Origin: Plasmodium relictum
Lineage: Eukaryota > Apicomplexa > Aconoidasida > Haemosporida > Plasmodiidae
DNA length: 64,000 nucleotides
Assembly: GCF_900005765.1 (NCBI RefSeq)
Contig: NC_041686.1
Span: forward strand, 1,054,001-1,118,000
Reading direction: 5' to 3'
Shown: one piece after another, positions 21,659 through 35,533 of the stretch
Position numbering within the stretch: the stretch's first letter is position 1
How the letters are laid out: each line of letters starts with the position of its first letter
Notes under the pieces: generated by a model
What the model was told of the DNA's origin: nothing
Databases searched by the model: none
What the model saw: the letters and a program-made list of their open reading frames with translations, nothing else
Translations under genes and position numbers: made by a program

Positions 21659-23904
21659 TATTTATAAGACTTTTTTTTTTCATTCTATTGTAAAATTTGT
21701 TTTATATTTTTTTTAATTATTAAATATACATACAAGTATGATACACTCAAAATTTTAACAAAATATTAATAAATGTATTATTTAATTTTTTTTTATCGCT
21801 TTTATCATGTATTTTTCATTGAATTATATGTCTATATTCTATGTAGAACATATTTCTTTCTCTATTTTCAATGTTTCATAGCATAAATCATGTATATTAT
21901 AATTATAAATGTATGTATGCATAAATATTTTTTAAAATCAAATTCTTATTAAAATAAAGAATGAAAAGCTAAAATTTTATTTAGATTAAAAAATTATATT
22001 AAAACTTGAATGAATTAAAAAAAAGTTAAAAAAAAACAAAAGCTTAACTTCTATTTTCCTTATATATATTTTTAAAATAATCTATTATTTTTTATTAAAA
22101 AAACAAAAAGCATTTAAAATCTTTTTGTGTGCAAGTAAAATAAAAAAAAAAAAAAAAAGTTAAAATTAAATGATGTTATTATGAACATTATTTCTCATAA
22201 ATTAAAATTTATAATATAGACAAACATAAAAATAAATATAAATATTAATTTTTAACTGAATACAAAAGGTAATATTTTAAATAAAAATAGTGCTAAAATC
22301 CTTTTTTTTTTTTTAATTATAACTTTTTTTTTCCTTCATTTTTTAACTAGTTAAATGTAAGACTATATACAAAAATATTATTTTTCCTCTTTTCAAAAAT
22401 TGGGAAACATTACTTTCTTATGAAAAATAAATACTATTAGTATCATTAAATAAATTAAAATATATAGCACGAAAAAAAGAATTCTTAAAATGCTTATGTT
22501 TTAAGATATATATATATATATCTTAAAAATAATAGAACATTATAGGAATTTTAATTTTACCAATATAAAGTAATAAAATAATAATACATAAAATACTTTC
22601 ATAATGAAAAATATAATAATTTTTATTAGATGATTTTTTTATTTTCCTTTCCTTTGCTATAAAAGATGTATGTAATTTCCTCTTCATAAGGTTTTATATT
22701 TAAAAATATTATGGTTATTTTTACATCTTATTAATTTTTTATGAAGAAAAAAAGGTGTTTTATTTTTAAAAAAAATTATCATATTATTTATGATATATTT
22801 TTATTGAATTTAGTATAAAAAGGTAGAACTATTAGTAAAAATTTCCTTCTAACTTTATTATAAAATATGGTTTTTTTTTTATTTTTTTTTATCTAAAAAA
22901 AAGGAGTTTCAACATTTTAAATTATATTGCTATTTAAAAGGATAAAAAAAATATAATAGATACAAATGATCATTCTAATATTAAGAGAAAATAATTTTTA
23001 TTCTTTATAATATATATTTTACATTTAACTAATTTTTTTTTCCTTTTTAAATAAATTTGAAATGAAAAAACAAATCTTAGAGTTAATCATACAACTTACT
23101 AACAAAAAATATTATAATAATTAAAAAATATATATATAATACAAAAAAAGCAAAGATTATAAATATGAATTAGAATAAAATAACAAAAAAAAAAAAAATA
23201 CAAAAATACATAGCTAAGAAAAGAAGAAAAAAGTACAAAAAATTAACAAAAAACTTATTAAATGTATATAACAATAAGAAACACAAAAAAAAATATCTAG
23301 AGAAAAATATTCTACTAAATAAAAAAAAAAAAAATTTCAATAATTTTCTCCCCCTACACCATACGACATAATTATACAATAATTTTCTTTTTTTTTATAT
23401 TGTTTTATTTTATTTATAAAATAATCTTTTTGCAAATATTTTTTCCTTTTTTCTTTTTAATTATAACTTTTAGTATCATTTTATAAAAAAACTTTAATTT
23501 TTCAAAAAGTAAATTTTTATTATATTTTATTTTTTTTGAATATGTTTCTAAATTCAGCATGATGAAAAAAAAAAAAAAATAACAAAATAAATACATAAAT
23601 GGTATATATGTACATATTTACGTGATTTTTTTTTTTTTTTATAGTATTATTTATTTTATATTTTTTTTTTTTTTTATTTTGTATATAGTTACAAAAATTA
23701 AAATAAAGTTTTATTATTTTTCAAATATATTTGTTTTTTTAATTTAATTTTTTAATATTTATTCATAACAAATTTTTTGTAGATTAAAAAAATAGAAAAT
23801 AACTTGTGATTTTTTTTTTTTCTTACATAAAAATATTTGATAAATTTTATATCAAAAAGAATAAATAAATTTATTTTTAATATATCATCATATTAAGATC
23901 AACC
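21659..23904. other. Divergent intergenic region, 2.2 kb
   Basis: This lies between the starts of EB1 (-) and RPL7 (+). It consists of A/T tracts and short (AT)n runs. Two short frames near 23170-23600 are Phe/Lys poly-tract artefacts. Nothing else was seen. Confidence 0.6.
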
Positions 23905-24050
23905 ATGGCAGTAAGAATTATATAATATATATATATATATATATTTTATTATATACATATAAATTAATGAATTTTATTTTTTTTGTTTACTATTTTTTGA
24001 TTTTGTATCAAGGATATTGTGTTAAATGAAATACACATATTTTTTTAATT

Positions 24051-24087
<37 letters not shown>

Positions 24088-25019
24088 CGAATAATTAAAA
24101 ATTTTGAACTTTTGTGTAATTTTCTTTTTAAATTTTTAATATATTATAGGATAGATATGAGGAAAAAGGTGAAAATGAAATAGGAAAAAATATGACAAGT
24201 TTAAGAAATAAAAAAAATAAGAAAAACTTAGAATTAAAAGAAAAAAATCAAAAAAAATTAAAAGCTTTGAAATTGGTAAGGAATATATGAGAAATAATAC
24301 AATGATTAAAATTGATAATTATATGAATACTAATGTTTTAATTATAATATCTTTATTTTATTTTATTTTTTTTCTAGATTAATAAAAAGAAAAGGATTGA
24401 ATTAAGAAAAAGAACTTTAAGATATGAACAGGAATATGCAGACGAAAGAAAAAAAATTATCGAATTAAAGAGAGAGGCAAGAAAAAACAATTGTTTTTAT
24501 AAAGAAGCTGAAAAGAAAGTAGTTTTTGTTATCAGATTAAAGGGTATAAATAAATTATCGCCAAAAGTTAGATCAGTTTTTCGTTTACTGAGATTATTGC
24601 AAGTACATAATGGAGTATTTATCAAAGTAAATAAAGCAAGCAAGCAAATGCTAAAAATAGTTGAACCTTATGTAACTTACGGTTATCCAACTTTATCGAC
24701 AGTAAGAAAATTAATATATAAAAGAGGATATATTAGAGCAGGAAAAGTAAGAAGATATAGCAGAAAAAAAATTCAAGATAATGAAGATATTTCAAAGCAT
24801 TTAGGAAAATATAATGTACACGGTATTGAAGACATGGTTTATCAAATTTACACATGTGGCCCAGCTTTTAAAAAAGTCAATAATTTCTTATGGACATTTA
24901 AATTAAAACCACCTAAAAAAGGATTCAAAGCAAAAAGGCACGGATTTAATGAACCTAGACCTGGAGATTGGGGAAACAGAGAAAATTACATTAACGAATT
25001 AATAAACAGAATGATTTAA
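23905..25019 (+). CDS. RPL7: 60S ribosomal protein L7
   Basis: Three exons: 23905-23910 (only Met-Ala), 24150-24275, 24378-25019, giving 257 residues, normal for eukaryotic uL30/L7. The protein is part of the cytosolic large ribosomal subunit. Seen: the basic N-terminal helix (NKKKRIELRKRTLRYEQEY), the core VVFVIRLKGINKLSPKVRSV, VTYGYPTLSTVRKLIYKRGY and the C-terminal PRPGDWGNRENYINELINRM, all characteristic. The tiny first exon with a GTAAGA donor right after the second codon is a common layout in Plasmodium ribosomal protein genes. It is followed in tandem by RPS12 and then RPS23 on the other strand. Confidence 0.96.
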
Positions 25020-26491
25020 AAGAAATATTAAGAGATGCATAAATATATGTTTTTTTAAAAAAAGTTACATATAAAAATATTAAAAATTTATATATATATA
25101 TTTATATATATGTCATAAATTTTTTTTTTTAAACCATGTAAGTTAAAAATATGTATTTTTTTCTTTTATACATTTTTTATTTTATTTTATTTTATTTTAT
25201 TTATTTATTATTTTTTTTTTTTTTTTTCTCAAAAATTTAAAAACAGTATGAAATAAAATTTAATGAAAAATATATTTATTATATATATGCATACTTCTTT
25301 TTAAATTAGTTTTTATAGGAAATATTTGTTAATAAATAAGAATTACATTACCAAAAAGTTAATATTTCTCTTTAATTTTCTTATCTATTTTCCATTATTA
25401 AAATAAATTTGTTAATAAAAATGCATAAAAATTATTATTATAATTATCAATATATTATAAAAAGGAATAAAAATATATGAAAACTATCTACCAAATATTT
25501 TAAAGCTTTTGTAGTTGAATGAAATATTATAATTCTATAAAGAATTTGTAATTTAGATTCACTATTATGCTTTTTGTAATTTATATCCTTTGAATATTTT
25601 TAATTATATGTTAGTTGTAGAAATTGCATCTCTATTAAAATAATGTGTTAATAAGTTCATATATATGAAAAAAAAAAAAATATCATCATATTTTTTTTAT
25701 TTGCTCTAATTAATAATGTATATATGTATTTTTTTTTTATTTATTTTTTTTTATCTACTTTTTTTATAATTATATTCTTTATTTATATTTTTTTTTTATT
25801 TCACAATAACTTGCAATATAAAATGCATTTTTTATTTTTCATTTTTGTTTTATCTTTTTCTAAATAATTTTAATTTTATCTATTTCCTATACAGTATATT
25901 TTATTATTCACAAAGAATTGCGGTTTTTTTAAGAACAATTCAACTTTTATTATAATAATTATTTATATATATTTTTTTTATATATTTACATAGAATTTAT
26001 GATGATATTTAACTTCATTTACATATGTATTTTATAATTTTTTGCCTTTTTTTTTTATATTTTTTTTTTTTATCATTAATAACAAAATTTTACATCAAAT
26101 TTGAAAAAAAAAAAAATGCATTTTTACAAGTGCGTTAAAAAAAAATATATATTTTATTTTAAAAAATTTTAGTACCCTTTTTCTAAATTCAAAAATAATT
26201 TCATTTTGAAAAAAAAAAAAAAGTATGCATACATATATATATATATATGATTGTACATATATTTTATACGTACGAATTATGATAAAAAATTTAAAAAAAT
26301 AAAAAAGAAATATATAAGGAAATATAAAGATATATATATGATCCTACGAATATTTTTCAAAAAAAAAAAAATTAATTTTAAATAAATGTTGAAAATAGTA
26401 TTTTAGATTATATTTTACATGTTAATTTATTGAAGTTATTCAGTTTTTTTTTTTTTTTTTCATCTTTTTAAATAATTTTATATTTTTGAAA
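25020..26491. other. Intergenic region, tandem genes, 1.5 kb
   Basis: Between RPL7 and RPS12. Poly(T)-rich, with (AT)n near 26235-26250. No open frame with coding character. It presumably contains the L7 3' end and the S12 promoter. Confidence 0.6.
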
Positions 26492-27095
26492 ATGACTGAT
26501 GTTGAAAGTGTTGACAATAACGTAGTAGTTGAAGAAAAGGCTGTTTTAGATAATACCACAGCAATACAAAAAGTAATTTAAAAAAAGAAAAAAATTAAGT
26601 TTATAAAAAATATATGAACATGTAAAGAAATATACATATATAAATATAAAAATATATGAGCAAGTAAATATATAAAACTGTAATATATATTTAATTATAT
26701 TAATTTTTACACAAAGAATACGAATGAAATTTTTTTTTATTATTATTTTCAAGGTAATAAAAAATGCTCATGTTCATGATGGGTTAAAAGTGGGTATAAG
26801 AGAAGTTATAAAAGCAATTGAATCAAAAGAAGCAAAAGTTTGCTTCTTATCAAGTGTATGTTCTGAACCAGCTTATAAAAAATTAATTACAGCTTTATGT
26901 GCGGAAAAAAATATCCCCTTATTTCTTGTTCAAAATGATAGTAAAGACTTAGGACACTGGGCAGGGCTATATAAATTAGATAAAGATGGAAATGCTAGAA
27001 AAATTATTGGAGCAAGTTCAGTTGCCATAGTAGATTTTGGAGAAGATTCAGCTGAAAGAGAATTTTTAATGTCACAAAGCCAAACCGTTGCATAA
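26492..27095 (+). CDS. RPS12: 40S ribosomal protein S12
   Basis: Two exons, 26492-26572 and 26754-27095, giving 140 residues, the usual size for eS12. It is a small-subunit protein of the L7Ae/L30e fold. Seen: VIKNAHVHDGLKVGIREVIK, KVCFLSSVCSEPAYKKLI, ALCAEKNIPLFLVQ and LGHWAGLYKLDKDGNARK, the hallmark order of S12. The N-terminal 27 residues are acidic, as in other S12 proteins. The frame remains open upstream into the intron, so a spurious start at 26724 is possible, but only the exon-1 start gives the normal N-terminus. Confidence 0.96.
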
Positions 27096-27643
27096 ATGTA
27101 TTTTTCATTTTACTTTTTCTTTTTTCTTTTTTTTATTTACTTTTAAATGTTTGTGTTTAAAATAAAATTTTATTTATTGAATATACTATATAACTATACT
27201 AAAGAGAATTTAAAAAAAAAAGTAGCAAAACAGAAGAATTTAGATAAAAGAATTTTATTGAGAATTAAAAAAAAAAAGAAAAAAACTTTTTTTAATCAAT
27301 GAAAAAGAATTTTAAATTATTTTTGTTTTTCTTTTGTTAATCCTCAAATGAAAAATATATAGCTTTTATACCTTTATTTACATTTACACTATATATTCAA
27401 TATCAAAAGGCGAAATTTTTTATTTTTTTTGCATTAAAGCTATTATAAAGTTTTGTAATTTTTTAAATGTTTCATGAAAATTAAAAGTATACTATAAATA
27501 CCCATATACAATATAAAAAAGGAATAAGATATAATACATTAAAACAAAATAATTTTAACGTTTATTAAAAAAAAAAAAAATGGAAAAAGACGAAATATAA
27601 AAATGGAAAATAAAATGTAGTATAATAAATAATTTTTACTAAA
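27096..27643. other. Convergent 3' region
   Basis: 548 bases between the S12 and S23 stop codons. AT-rich filler with poly(A) tracts; nothing else was seen. Confidence 0.6.
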
Positions 27644-28626
27644 TTATGATCTAGGCTTTTCTTTTTTTTCCTTAAATAATGCTAATAAAGAAACCCTTGC
27701 TACTTTAACTACTTTAAATTTAACACCAGGCAAATCACCAACTGAGTGACCACTTCTACCAAATCCTGAAACTAAAACTTCATCGTTTTCGTCAATAAAA
27801 TTTAAACAGCCATCTCCTGGAACAAATGCCGTTATCTTCTTACCATTTTTAATTAATTGTACTCTTACACATTTTCTGTATGCAGAATTAGGCTGTTTAA
27901 ATAAAAAAAAAAAATGAAATAAAAAAAAATATGTTATAATTTGATATACATTATTAATATATATACATATATATATATATATATTAATATTGTTAAAGAA
28001 CTAAAATATTTTTATGTATAAAGTATCATAAAAATAAAAAAAATTTAATTATATTCTTAAATTTATTTATCCATTTTTTGACCCACTCACTCATTATATT
28101 GAGTTCATGGAACACTAATGGAACAAATTTTTTTTTTTTTTTTATATTATTATTTTCATATTTATACTTTTCATCGTTCACATATAGTTTCATATTATTT
28201 TTATAAATAATAAAAGTAATAATAAAATAAAAATTATTTTTATTTTCTGTTATTCCTTTATAACTTTTATATGAATTTTAATTTTTAATAATAACCTGTT
28301 TAGCTTCAATAGCAACTTTTTCAACTACGATTCCTTTTGCGTGAGAACTTCCTCTGAATGGATTAGATTTCCATCTCGTTCCTAAATGAGATTTTTTATA
28401 ACTTTTATCTGCCCATTTTTGTGTTCTTCTTCTTATTCTTAATTTTCTTGCTGCTCTTAATCCTCTTGGTTTTCCTTTTTAAATAAAAAAAAAAAAAATA
28501 TATGTATATACAAACTTATTGAACATTTTTATTAAATATATATTTTTATTTTTTCCCCTTTTTTTTTATGAAATATTTATATATTTAAATAAGAAAAAAT
28601 GATTTTATGTTCATACCTGATCCCAT
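27644..28626 (-). CDS. RPS23: 40S ribosomal protein S23
   Basis: Three exons on the minus strand: 28626-28617 (MGS plus one base), 28474-28296, 27892-27644, giving 145 residues. This matches eukaryotic uS12/S23, which sits at the decoding centre. Seen: [52 protein letters not shown] (with the universally conserved PNSA loop), [16 protein letters not shown] and [12 protein letters not shown]. The end EKPRS is typical. The intron falling just before Pro of PNSA keeps the loop intact on splicing. It is convergent with S12 and divergent from CCT2. Confidence 0.96.
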
Positions 28627-30706
28627 ATTGAATTATATATAGTATTATTTAACACTTAAATTTTCATAAAAACAATTTATATCACTTTTTTTTAATAGAA
28701 GGATAAATGTTTTTAAAAAATTATCAAAAAAATAATATAAATTTTCTACAGAAATATTTAATTAATATAATACAGATTTAAAAAAAAAAAGTTTTATATG
28801 CATATGTATAAAAAAAAAAATAAAATAAAATTTTTTTTAAATTATTTAAAAAAGAGCGTTAAGTGGTTAAAATACTTTCATTTATTGAGAAATATATATA
28901 TATATATTTTTTTTTTATAATTTATTTACTGTAATATATATTAAAATTTTTTTTTTAAATAATATCAATTTTTTTTAAATTAAATTAATATGTTATAATA
29001 TATTTTTATAATGATGAATTAAGAAAAAAAGGAAAAAAATTATATTTTTTTTTTTTTAATCAAGAACATAGTAACTTAGGAAATTCTTCAAAATTATATA
29101 TAAGAGAATATTGTTTATATTTTAAAGAATAATATATATATTACTTTGTAATATATATTGCATAAAATATTGATTCTTAAATTTGAAAACAGAAAATTAT
29201 AAAGAACACAATAATATTTGAATTTATTACTTAGAATAATTAAAAAGAAAGAAAAGAAAAAGTGAAACATTTTTATGTAAATTTTGTTCGTTGTTTCTTT
29301 TACATAAATTAAGGAAAAACATTAAGTTTCATTTCATATATATATATATATATAGATAGATATATTTTTGAATCATTAATTTGCGTATCATTTTTATTAT
29401 TTTAATAGTCTAATCTTATATTAAAAATGCATTTGGTTTTCTCATTTATTATCATAAAAAAAATTCCAAATTAAAAAGTTACGAATTTATTCAATGTTCA
29501 TTAGAAGCACATATAAAAATTAAAAAAAAAAAATACAAACATAATTTAATCTTTTTACATTGCTATTATGATATTATTTTTATATAGTTTATAACTGTGC
29601 TTAATTCGGAAAATGAAATACAACATCTATCTTATTTCTTTGTAGAAATTTGTCATTTTTTCTATTAATGTATGCTTTTTTAATTTACATTAATTTCTGT
29701 ATTATAAAAAAAAGAGATTTTATACTTTAAAATATTTATAAAAAATTACAAATATTTCTATAAAGATACATTAGATAATTTTAACTGAAAATATATATAT
29801 TAAAATGGCATCGCTTTAAAGGGTGTGTTTCATTTAAATAATATTTCTTTTTGAAAAATACATCCAAAAAGAGAAACAAATATTGATATTTGCATATTGA
29901 TTATGATATATTAAAACAACGTAAGATAAATATAAACTTAATGAAATAATATAGAAATATATCCTTAAAAAATCGCAAAAAAAAAAAAAAGAAATATAAA
30001 AAGCCTTACAATGTTTCCTGCATTTCAGAAATATAACTATAATAATTTGATTTATTTTTTTTTTAATTATTTAAAAAAAAAGGAAAAAGAAAAAAAAATA
30101 AATTTTTTTTTTTAAGATCTTATTTCAAAATTAAGGAAACAAAAAGCTAAAGTTATTTGTATGCGTTCTTTAAAAAAAAATATAAATTTTTTTTCTTTTT
30201 TTCCATATTTTTTGTATGTATACATTTATATACCTAAATATATGTAAATTTTTTTTTCTTACTGATTTGATTTTTTTTTTTTACAAAACTAATTTTTTTA
30301 AAATAAAATTAAAAAAGTAGAGAGATTATTAAGTATACATCATTTATTTAAAAGGAAAAACTTTCATAAATATAGAAAATTTTAGAATTATAAAATTTCT
30401 TTATAAATTTTTATTTGTAAATAATACATCTTAAAAAAAAAGTAATATACAAGAAAAAATTTATATTGTTAAATTTAAAAAATAAATAGTATACACATTT
30501 TTTGTTTTTTGAAAAAATAATTAAATATTTATTTATATAAATTTATTGTGTATTTTTTTTTCTTAAATGATAAAAAATTTGATATTTCCATATATATATA
30601 CGTGTATATTTTATGTTTAAATATATTTTATTAGCATAGAAATATACAAAATCTTTATTATAAAATTTTTTTCAAAAAATTGTGTTTTTTCTTTTTTTTT
30701 TTTAAG
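28627..30706. other. Divergent intergenic region, 2.1 kb
   Basis: Shared upstream region of RPS23 (-) and CCT2 (+). It contains short (AT)n runs (28890-28900, 29337-29354) and T-tracts. No coding or RNA feature was recognised. Confidence 0.6.
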
Positions 30707-32305
30707 ATGAATTCTGTTATGCCTGATGTATTAAAAGAAGGAGCACAAGAAGATAAAGGGGAAATAGCTAGATTGCAATATTTTGTTGGTGCAATAGCAG
30801 TTGGTGATTTAGTAAAAAGTACATTGGGCCCAAGAGGATTAGATAAAATACTAACTCCATTAAATATAGAGGGAGCAAGAACTCATCAACATACTGTTAC
30901 AAATGATGGAGCAACCATTTTAAAATCTGTTTGGTTAGATAACCCTGTTTCAAAAATTTTAGTTGATGTTAGTATGCAACAAGATAATAAATGTGGAGAT
31001 GGAACAACAGGGGTAGTTGTTTTAGCTGCAGAAATGTTGAGAAATGCAGAAATATTAATTGAAAATAAAATTCATCCTCAAATAATTTGTGATGGCTTTA
31101 GAATGGCTTTAAAAGTTGCTAGAGAAGCTCTATTAGATTCTTGCTTTAGTCATGATGTAAATTCAGATTTATTTAAAGAGGATTTGTTAAAAATTGCAAG
31201 AACCACATTATCCTCTAAATTATTAACACATGAAAAAGAGCATTTTGCCCATTTGGCTGTTAATGCTATTTTAAGAATTAAAGATAATTTGAATTTAGAT
31301 TTAATACAAGTTATTAAGAAAACAGGAGGAACTATTAAAGACTCATATTTAGAAGATGGCTTTATTCTAGAAAAAAAAATTGGAATAAACCAACCCAAAA
31401 CATTAACAAATTGTCACGTTATGATTGCAAATACGCCTATGGATACAGACAAAGTAAAAATATACGGAACTAAAGTGAATGTACATAGTTTCGAAGATGT
31501 ACAAGATTTAGAAAATGAAGAAAAATTGAAAATGAAAAATAAAGTAGAAAACATTATATCACATGGTTGTAATGTATTTATAAATAGGCAATTAATATAT
31601 AATTATCCAGAACAAATATTTAGAGAGAATAATGTTATGACAATTGAACATAGTGATTTTGATGGAATGGAAAGATTGGCTAATTGTTTAGGTGCAGAAA
31701 TAGCATCTACTTTTGAAAGAGACTTAAAAATACAATTAGGTTATTGTGAAAAAATTGATGAAGTTATAATAGGAGAAGATAAATTAATTCGATTTTCCGG
31801 TTGTAAAAAAAATGGTGCATGTACTATTATTCTAAGAGGAGCTTCAACACATATATTAGAAGAAAGTGAAAGGTCATTACATGATGCATTAGCTGTTTTA
31901 TCGGAAACAATAAAAGATAACCGTGTTGTTTTAGGTGCTGGATGCTCAGAAATGTTGATGAGTAATGCTGTCGATAATTTAGCTAGAACGGTAGAAGGAA
32001 AAAGAAGTTTAGCTATTGAAGCTTTTGCAAAAGCTTTAAGACAAATTCCTACTTATATTTTAGATAATGGAGGATTTGACAGTTCAGAAATTGTTAGTAA
32101 AATTAGAGCACAACATACAAAGGGAAATAAATATGCAGGTATAGATATTAACAATGGAGACGTCGGAAATATAATGGAATTAGGAATATACGAATCTTAT
32201 AATTCGAAATTGTCTCAGTTAACTTCAGCTACTGAAGCAGTTGAAATGATTTTACGTGTAGATGATATAATAAAATGTGCTCCAAGAAAAAGAACAGGAG
32301 TATAA
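30707..32305 (+). CDS. CCT2: T-complex protein 1 subunit beta (CCT2)
   Basis: Single exon, 532 residues, normal for the family. It is one of eight paralogous subunits of the cytosolic chaperonin TRiC/CCT that folds actin and tubulin using ATP. Seen: nucleotide-binding motifs LGPRG at 40-44, TNDGATI at 65-71 and GDGTTG at 97-102, the apical-domain segment, and the C-terminal equatorial motif GIDINNGDVGNIMELGIYES. The beta-specific start (MPDVLKEGAQEDKGEIARLQ) and the end (DDIIKCAPRKRTGV) support subunit beta. The ATG at 30707 follows a T-tract ending in AAG, so a 5' UTR intron could end right there. An upstream in-frame extension would be poly-Phe and is not likely real. Confidence 0.96.
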   Translation: MNSVMPDVLKEGAQEDKGEIARLQYFVGAIAVGDLVKSTLGPRGLDKILTPLNIEGARTHQHTVTNDGATILKSVWLDNPVSKILVDVSMQQDNKCGDGTTGVVVLAAEMLRNAEILIENKIHPQIICDGFRMALKVAREALLDSCFSHDVNSDLFKEDLLKIARTTLSSKLLTHEKEHFAHLAVNAILRIKDNLNLDLIQVIKKTGGTIKDSYLEDGFILEKKIGINQPKTLTNCHVMIANTPMDTDKVKIYGTKVNVHSFEDVQDLENEEKLKMKNKVENIISHGCNVFINRQLIYNYPEQIFRENNVMTIEHSDFDGMERLANCLGAEIASTFERDLKIQLGYCEKIDEVIIGEDKLIRFSGCKKNGACTIILRGASTHILEESERSLHDALAVLSETIKDNRVVLGAGCSEMLMSNAVDNLARTVEGKRSLAIEAFAKALRQIPTYILDNGGFDSSEIVSKIRAQHTKGNKYAGIDINNGDVGNIMELGIYESYNSKLSQLTSATEAVEMILRVDDIIKCAPRKRTGV

Positions 32306-33712
32306 AAAAAAAAAAATATTTATAATAAAAATTAAATTATAAAAAGAAAACTGTAAATAATTTATAAAATTATTAATTAAGCAACTATTTGAGAAAAAAA
32401 AGGAAATAACAAAAAAAATTTGATACAATATAAATGTGTATACTATACATTATGATAAGGAGAGTTTAGTTTTGCAATTATTAAATATATGGAATTAATA
32501 AAATGTTATTATAAAATTAGTTAATATATTAAAATATTTATTAAAAAAATAAAAAGTTATATAAATTAAAACCAAATATTATAGTATATATATATGTGTA
32601 TGTATTATTTTGATTATAATTTATGCGAATAATTTTTTAATTAAAAATAATGAATAACAGAGAATAGAATTATTTATTCGTAACTTCATAGTATAAAAAT
32701 TAATATCATATTATAGTAATTTTGTATAAATTTAAAAAAAAATTATATCATATATTTTAACTCATATTAGTTTTCATGAAGATGTATTGTTCATTATACT
32801 TATATATATTTTATTAAGTCATTTTATTTATTTTATTATATTTTTCATAAATAGTTTACATTTATTTAAAAAAATAATTATGTGCATATATATAATAGAT
32901 GAAGAATAACTCTCATTTATAAAAATGTTGTGTAATTATTTTAATATTTTTCCATTCAAAAACTATTCATTTTACTTTTTCAAATAATTTTTATAATTAT
33001 TCCATTTATCTATATGTATATATATGTACAAATTCATAAGTTTTTTAAATATATTTTGGCATATGCTTTTCTTAATATTCTGAATAAATATATATTTCAC
33101 CATATACATATTTTTTTTCTTTTTTTTAAAAAAAAAAATCAATAAAAAGTAAAAGTATAAAAAAGAAATAGATAAATATATATGAGCAATGCAAAATGAT
33201 GTTTTTTTATGATGTCTAATGTTATTTTATTTTTTTTTTTTTCCTTTTTTTTTATGTTCATATAAGTTTAAAATGATATAAATATATACTTTAATTTAAA
33301 AAACTTGATACAAAAAAAAATGAAGTTAAAATTCTACTTAACTTTAATAATATATTAAAAAAACAATCTGTATATATATAAAATCTAACATAAAAAAAAT
33401 GAAAAACAATTTAAATAAATCAAGACTATATTTTTTATAGAATTTATATATTATGTAATTAAATGGTATGAAAGAAAAAAAAAAATAATATTGAATAAAT
33501 ATATATAGCAATAAAATTACACTTTTAATTAATATTATATCAAAAAAAAAAAAAGAAAAAAAGTCAACACTGCGAAATATTTTTCACTTTTTCTTTTTAT
33601 ATATGTTATTTAAATTTTTTAAATTATAACATATATGAATGAAGTCTTTATTTTGGTAAATATATTTAAAATAATTTTTTTTTTTTTTTTTAAATTGAAA
33701 GTTACTTATGTT
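32306..33712. other. Convergent 3' region, 1.4 kb
   Basis: Between the stop codons of CCT2 (+) and the EMC5-like gene (-). AT-rich with poly(A)/poly(T) tracts. No coding sequence was recognised. Long for a convergent 3' region. Confidence 0.55.
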
Positions 33713-34519
33713 TTAAATTGTTTTATTAATATTATTTTTTATATAATCTTTAATGAAGTATTTTCTATTAAAACATGAGCGGAAGTTTTCTCTAGTATGA
33801 TTTTTATCCCAGTCACTAAAAAAAGAATTAAAATAATAAAATTTGAAAAATTATGATAATGTAAAATTAATAAATGTATATAAAACATTAAAATATTAAA
33901 TCAATACACTGAATAAAGTATCATATTATATAAAAATAAAAATATAAATGTAAAATTTAATCAAATTATTAAAATCATTTAAAAGGTAATATATGTTATT
34001 ACTAATTATTGAAATTTTGTGATGAATCATTTTTAATATCTTGAAATTTTAGAAATAATTTACTTCCTCCATACATCGTTATTAGAGCACATAAAATAAT
34101 TTGAACAACTAACTAAAAATATGAAAAATAAAAAAAATAAATAAATAATAAAATAAGAAATTATATATTCTATTATTTTTAGAAGATATAAAAAAAAATA
34201 GTAAAATAATCATAGAATATTATTTTTTTTATTAAAACCGTGTAAGGAATAGTAAAGTTTTCCATATTTTCATTTTCTAACTTGAATCTATTTAAATCTT
34301 TTTTAAAAAAAAAAAAAGAAAATGAGAAAAAAAGAAAAAAATAAGTTTATGTATATAAATGCTTTTAAAAAAAGGAAAGCAAAACAAAATATTTTTAAAT
34401 ATTTATTTTTATTTATTTTCTTTATCATTTTTAAATTTACGTAAATAAACAGAGTGTCCACTTTTTAATAGAGATGCTAACCCTAAAAGAGTTACTGAAA
34501 CTGATATTTTTTCATTCAT
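33713..34519 (-). CDS. EMC5: ER membrane complex subunit 5 / MMGT1-like
   Basis: Four short exons on the minus strand: 34519-34441, 34297-34239, 34112-34003, 33815-33713, giving 116 residues. EMC5 is a small two-helix subunit of the ER membrane protein complex, which inserts tail-anchored and multi-pass proteins. Seen: helix 1 (residues ~5-25, SVSVTLLGLASLLKSGHSVY), a charged loop ending FTIPYT, helix 2 (LVVQIILCALITMYGGSKLF), then FQDI. This mirrors MMGT1: helix, '...LPxDIxxQ', helix with 'YG', then 'FKDI/M'. The C-terminus contains RENFRSCFNRK. The acceptor for exon 2 was chosen as the AG after the A-tract (not the nearer TAG) because only that keeps the frame. Confidence 0.75.
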
Positions 34520-35533
34520 TTTATAATTTTTTCTTTTATATCCAATTATTTATGTATTGTTTTATTTTTTTGTTTCCTATCCTTTATTGTTTAATACTTA
34601 GTTTTTATTATTTTATTGTATTCCCACTATTCTTTATTCCAGATGTTATGTTTTTTATTTTAATTAAATATATACTTAAAAAATTTTTCTAATTTTAATT
34701 TAATTCTCTTTTTTAGTATGAATATTTTCAGGAAATTACTTAAATACTTCATATATAATTACATATTAATTTATTACTGGATTTTATTATATTATTACAA
34801 AAATAAAATACATACATATATATATATTTATAAAATGAAAATAATGCAATATATTAATTTTTATTTATATAATTTTATTTTTGCATAAAATTTTAAAAAT
34901 AAATATTTGTACTATTATTTAGTAAACTTTTTTGAATTAATGATTATGTGCATCTTTTTTTCATTTAATTTCATTTTTTTTTTTTTTTATCATATATATG
35001 CTATACTTTTACTATATGTAATATTGGTATACTTGTAAATAAGTTGTTTTTTACTTATTTTTGTTAAAAAATTTTAGCATTTTATAATATTAATAAAAAA
35101 AAAAGATGGCAAAACATATAAAAATAAAATATATATTTATTATCTCATTTTATGTTTATGAATTTTTATAATATTAAAAGCAATTACATTATTTATAATA
35201 TTAAATAATTAAAGAAAATTTTCTTATTTTCTAATTGTTTTTGTTAATTTTTAAAAAGAATTGTACGAAAAAAGGAAAAGTGAAATAGAGAAAAATGTTA
35301 GAAAAAAGAGAAAAAACTTTTAAATTAATAAAAATATTTGAAAAAGTATAAAAAATGTATTAAAAATATGTTAAAAAAGAAAATTTTCTATAATATTTAA
35401 AAATGTAATGTATAAATATCTTTAATATACTCTTATTTCATTGCAATAGCAAATAAAAATTTAAAAACAAAATAAATTAACTATAAATTGTGTATAATGC
35501 TCAATATAGAAATTAATTGAATCTTTTATTTTC
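34520..35533. other. Intergenic region, tandem minus-strand genes
   Basis: 1.0 kb between the start of the EMC5-like gene and the end of the 84-residue gene. AT-rich; no coding feature was recognised. Confidence 0.55.
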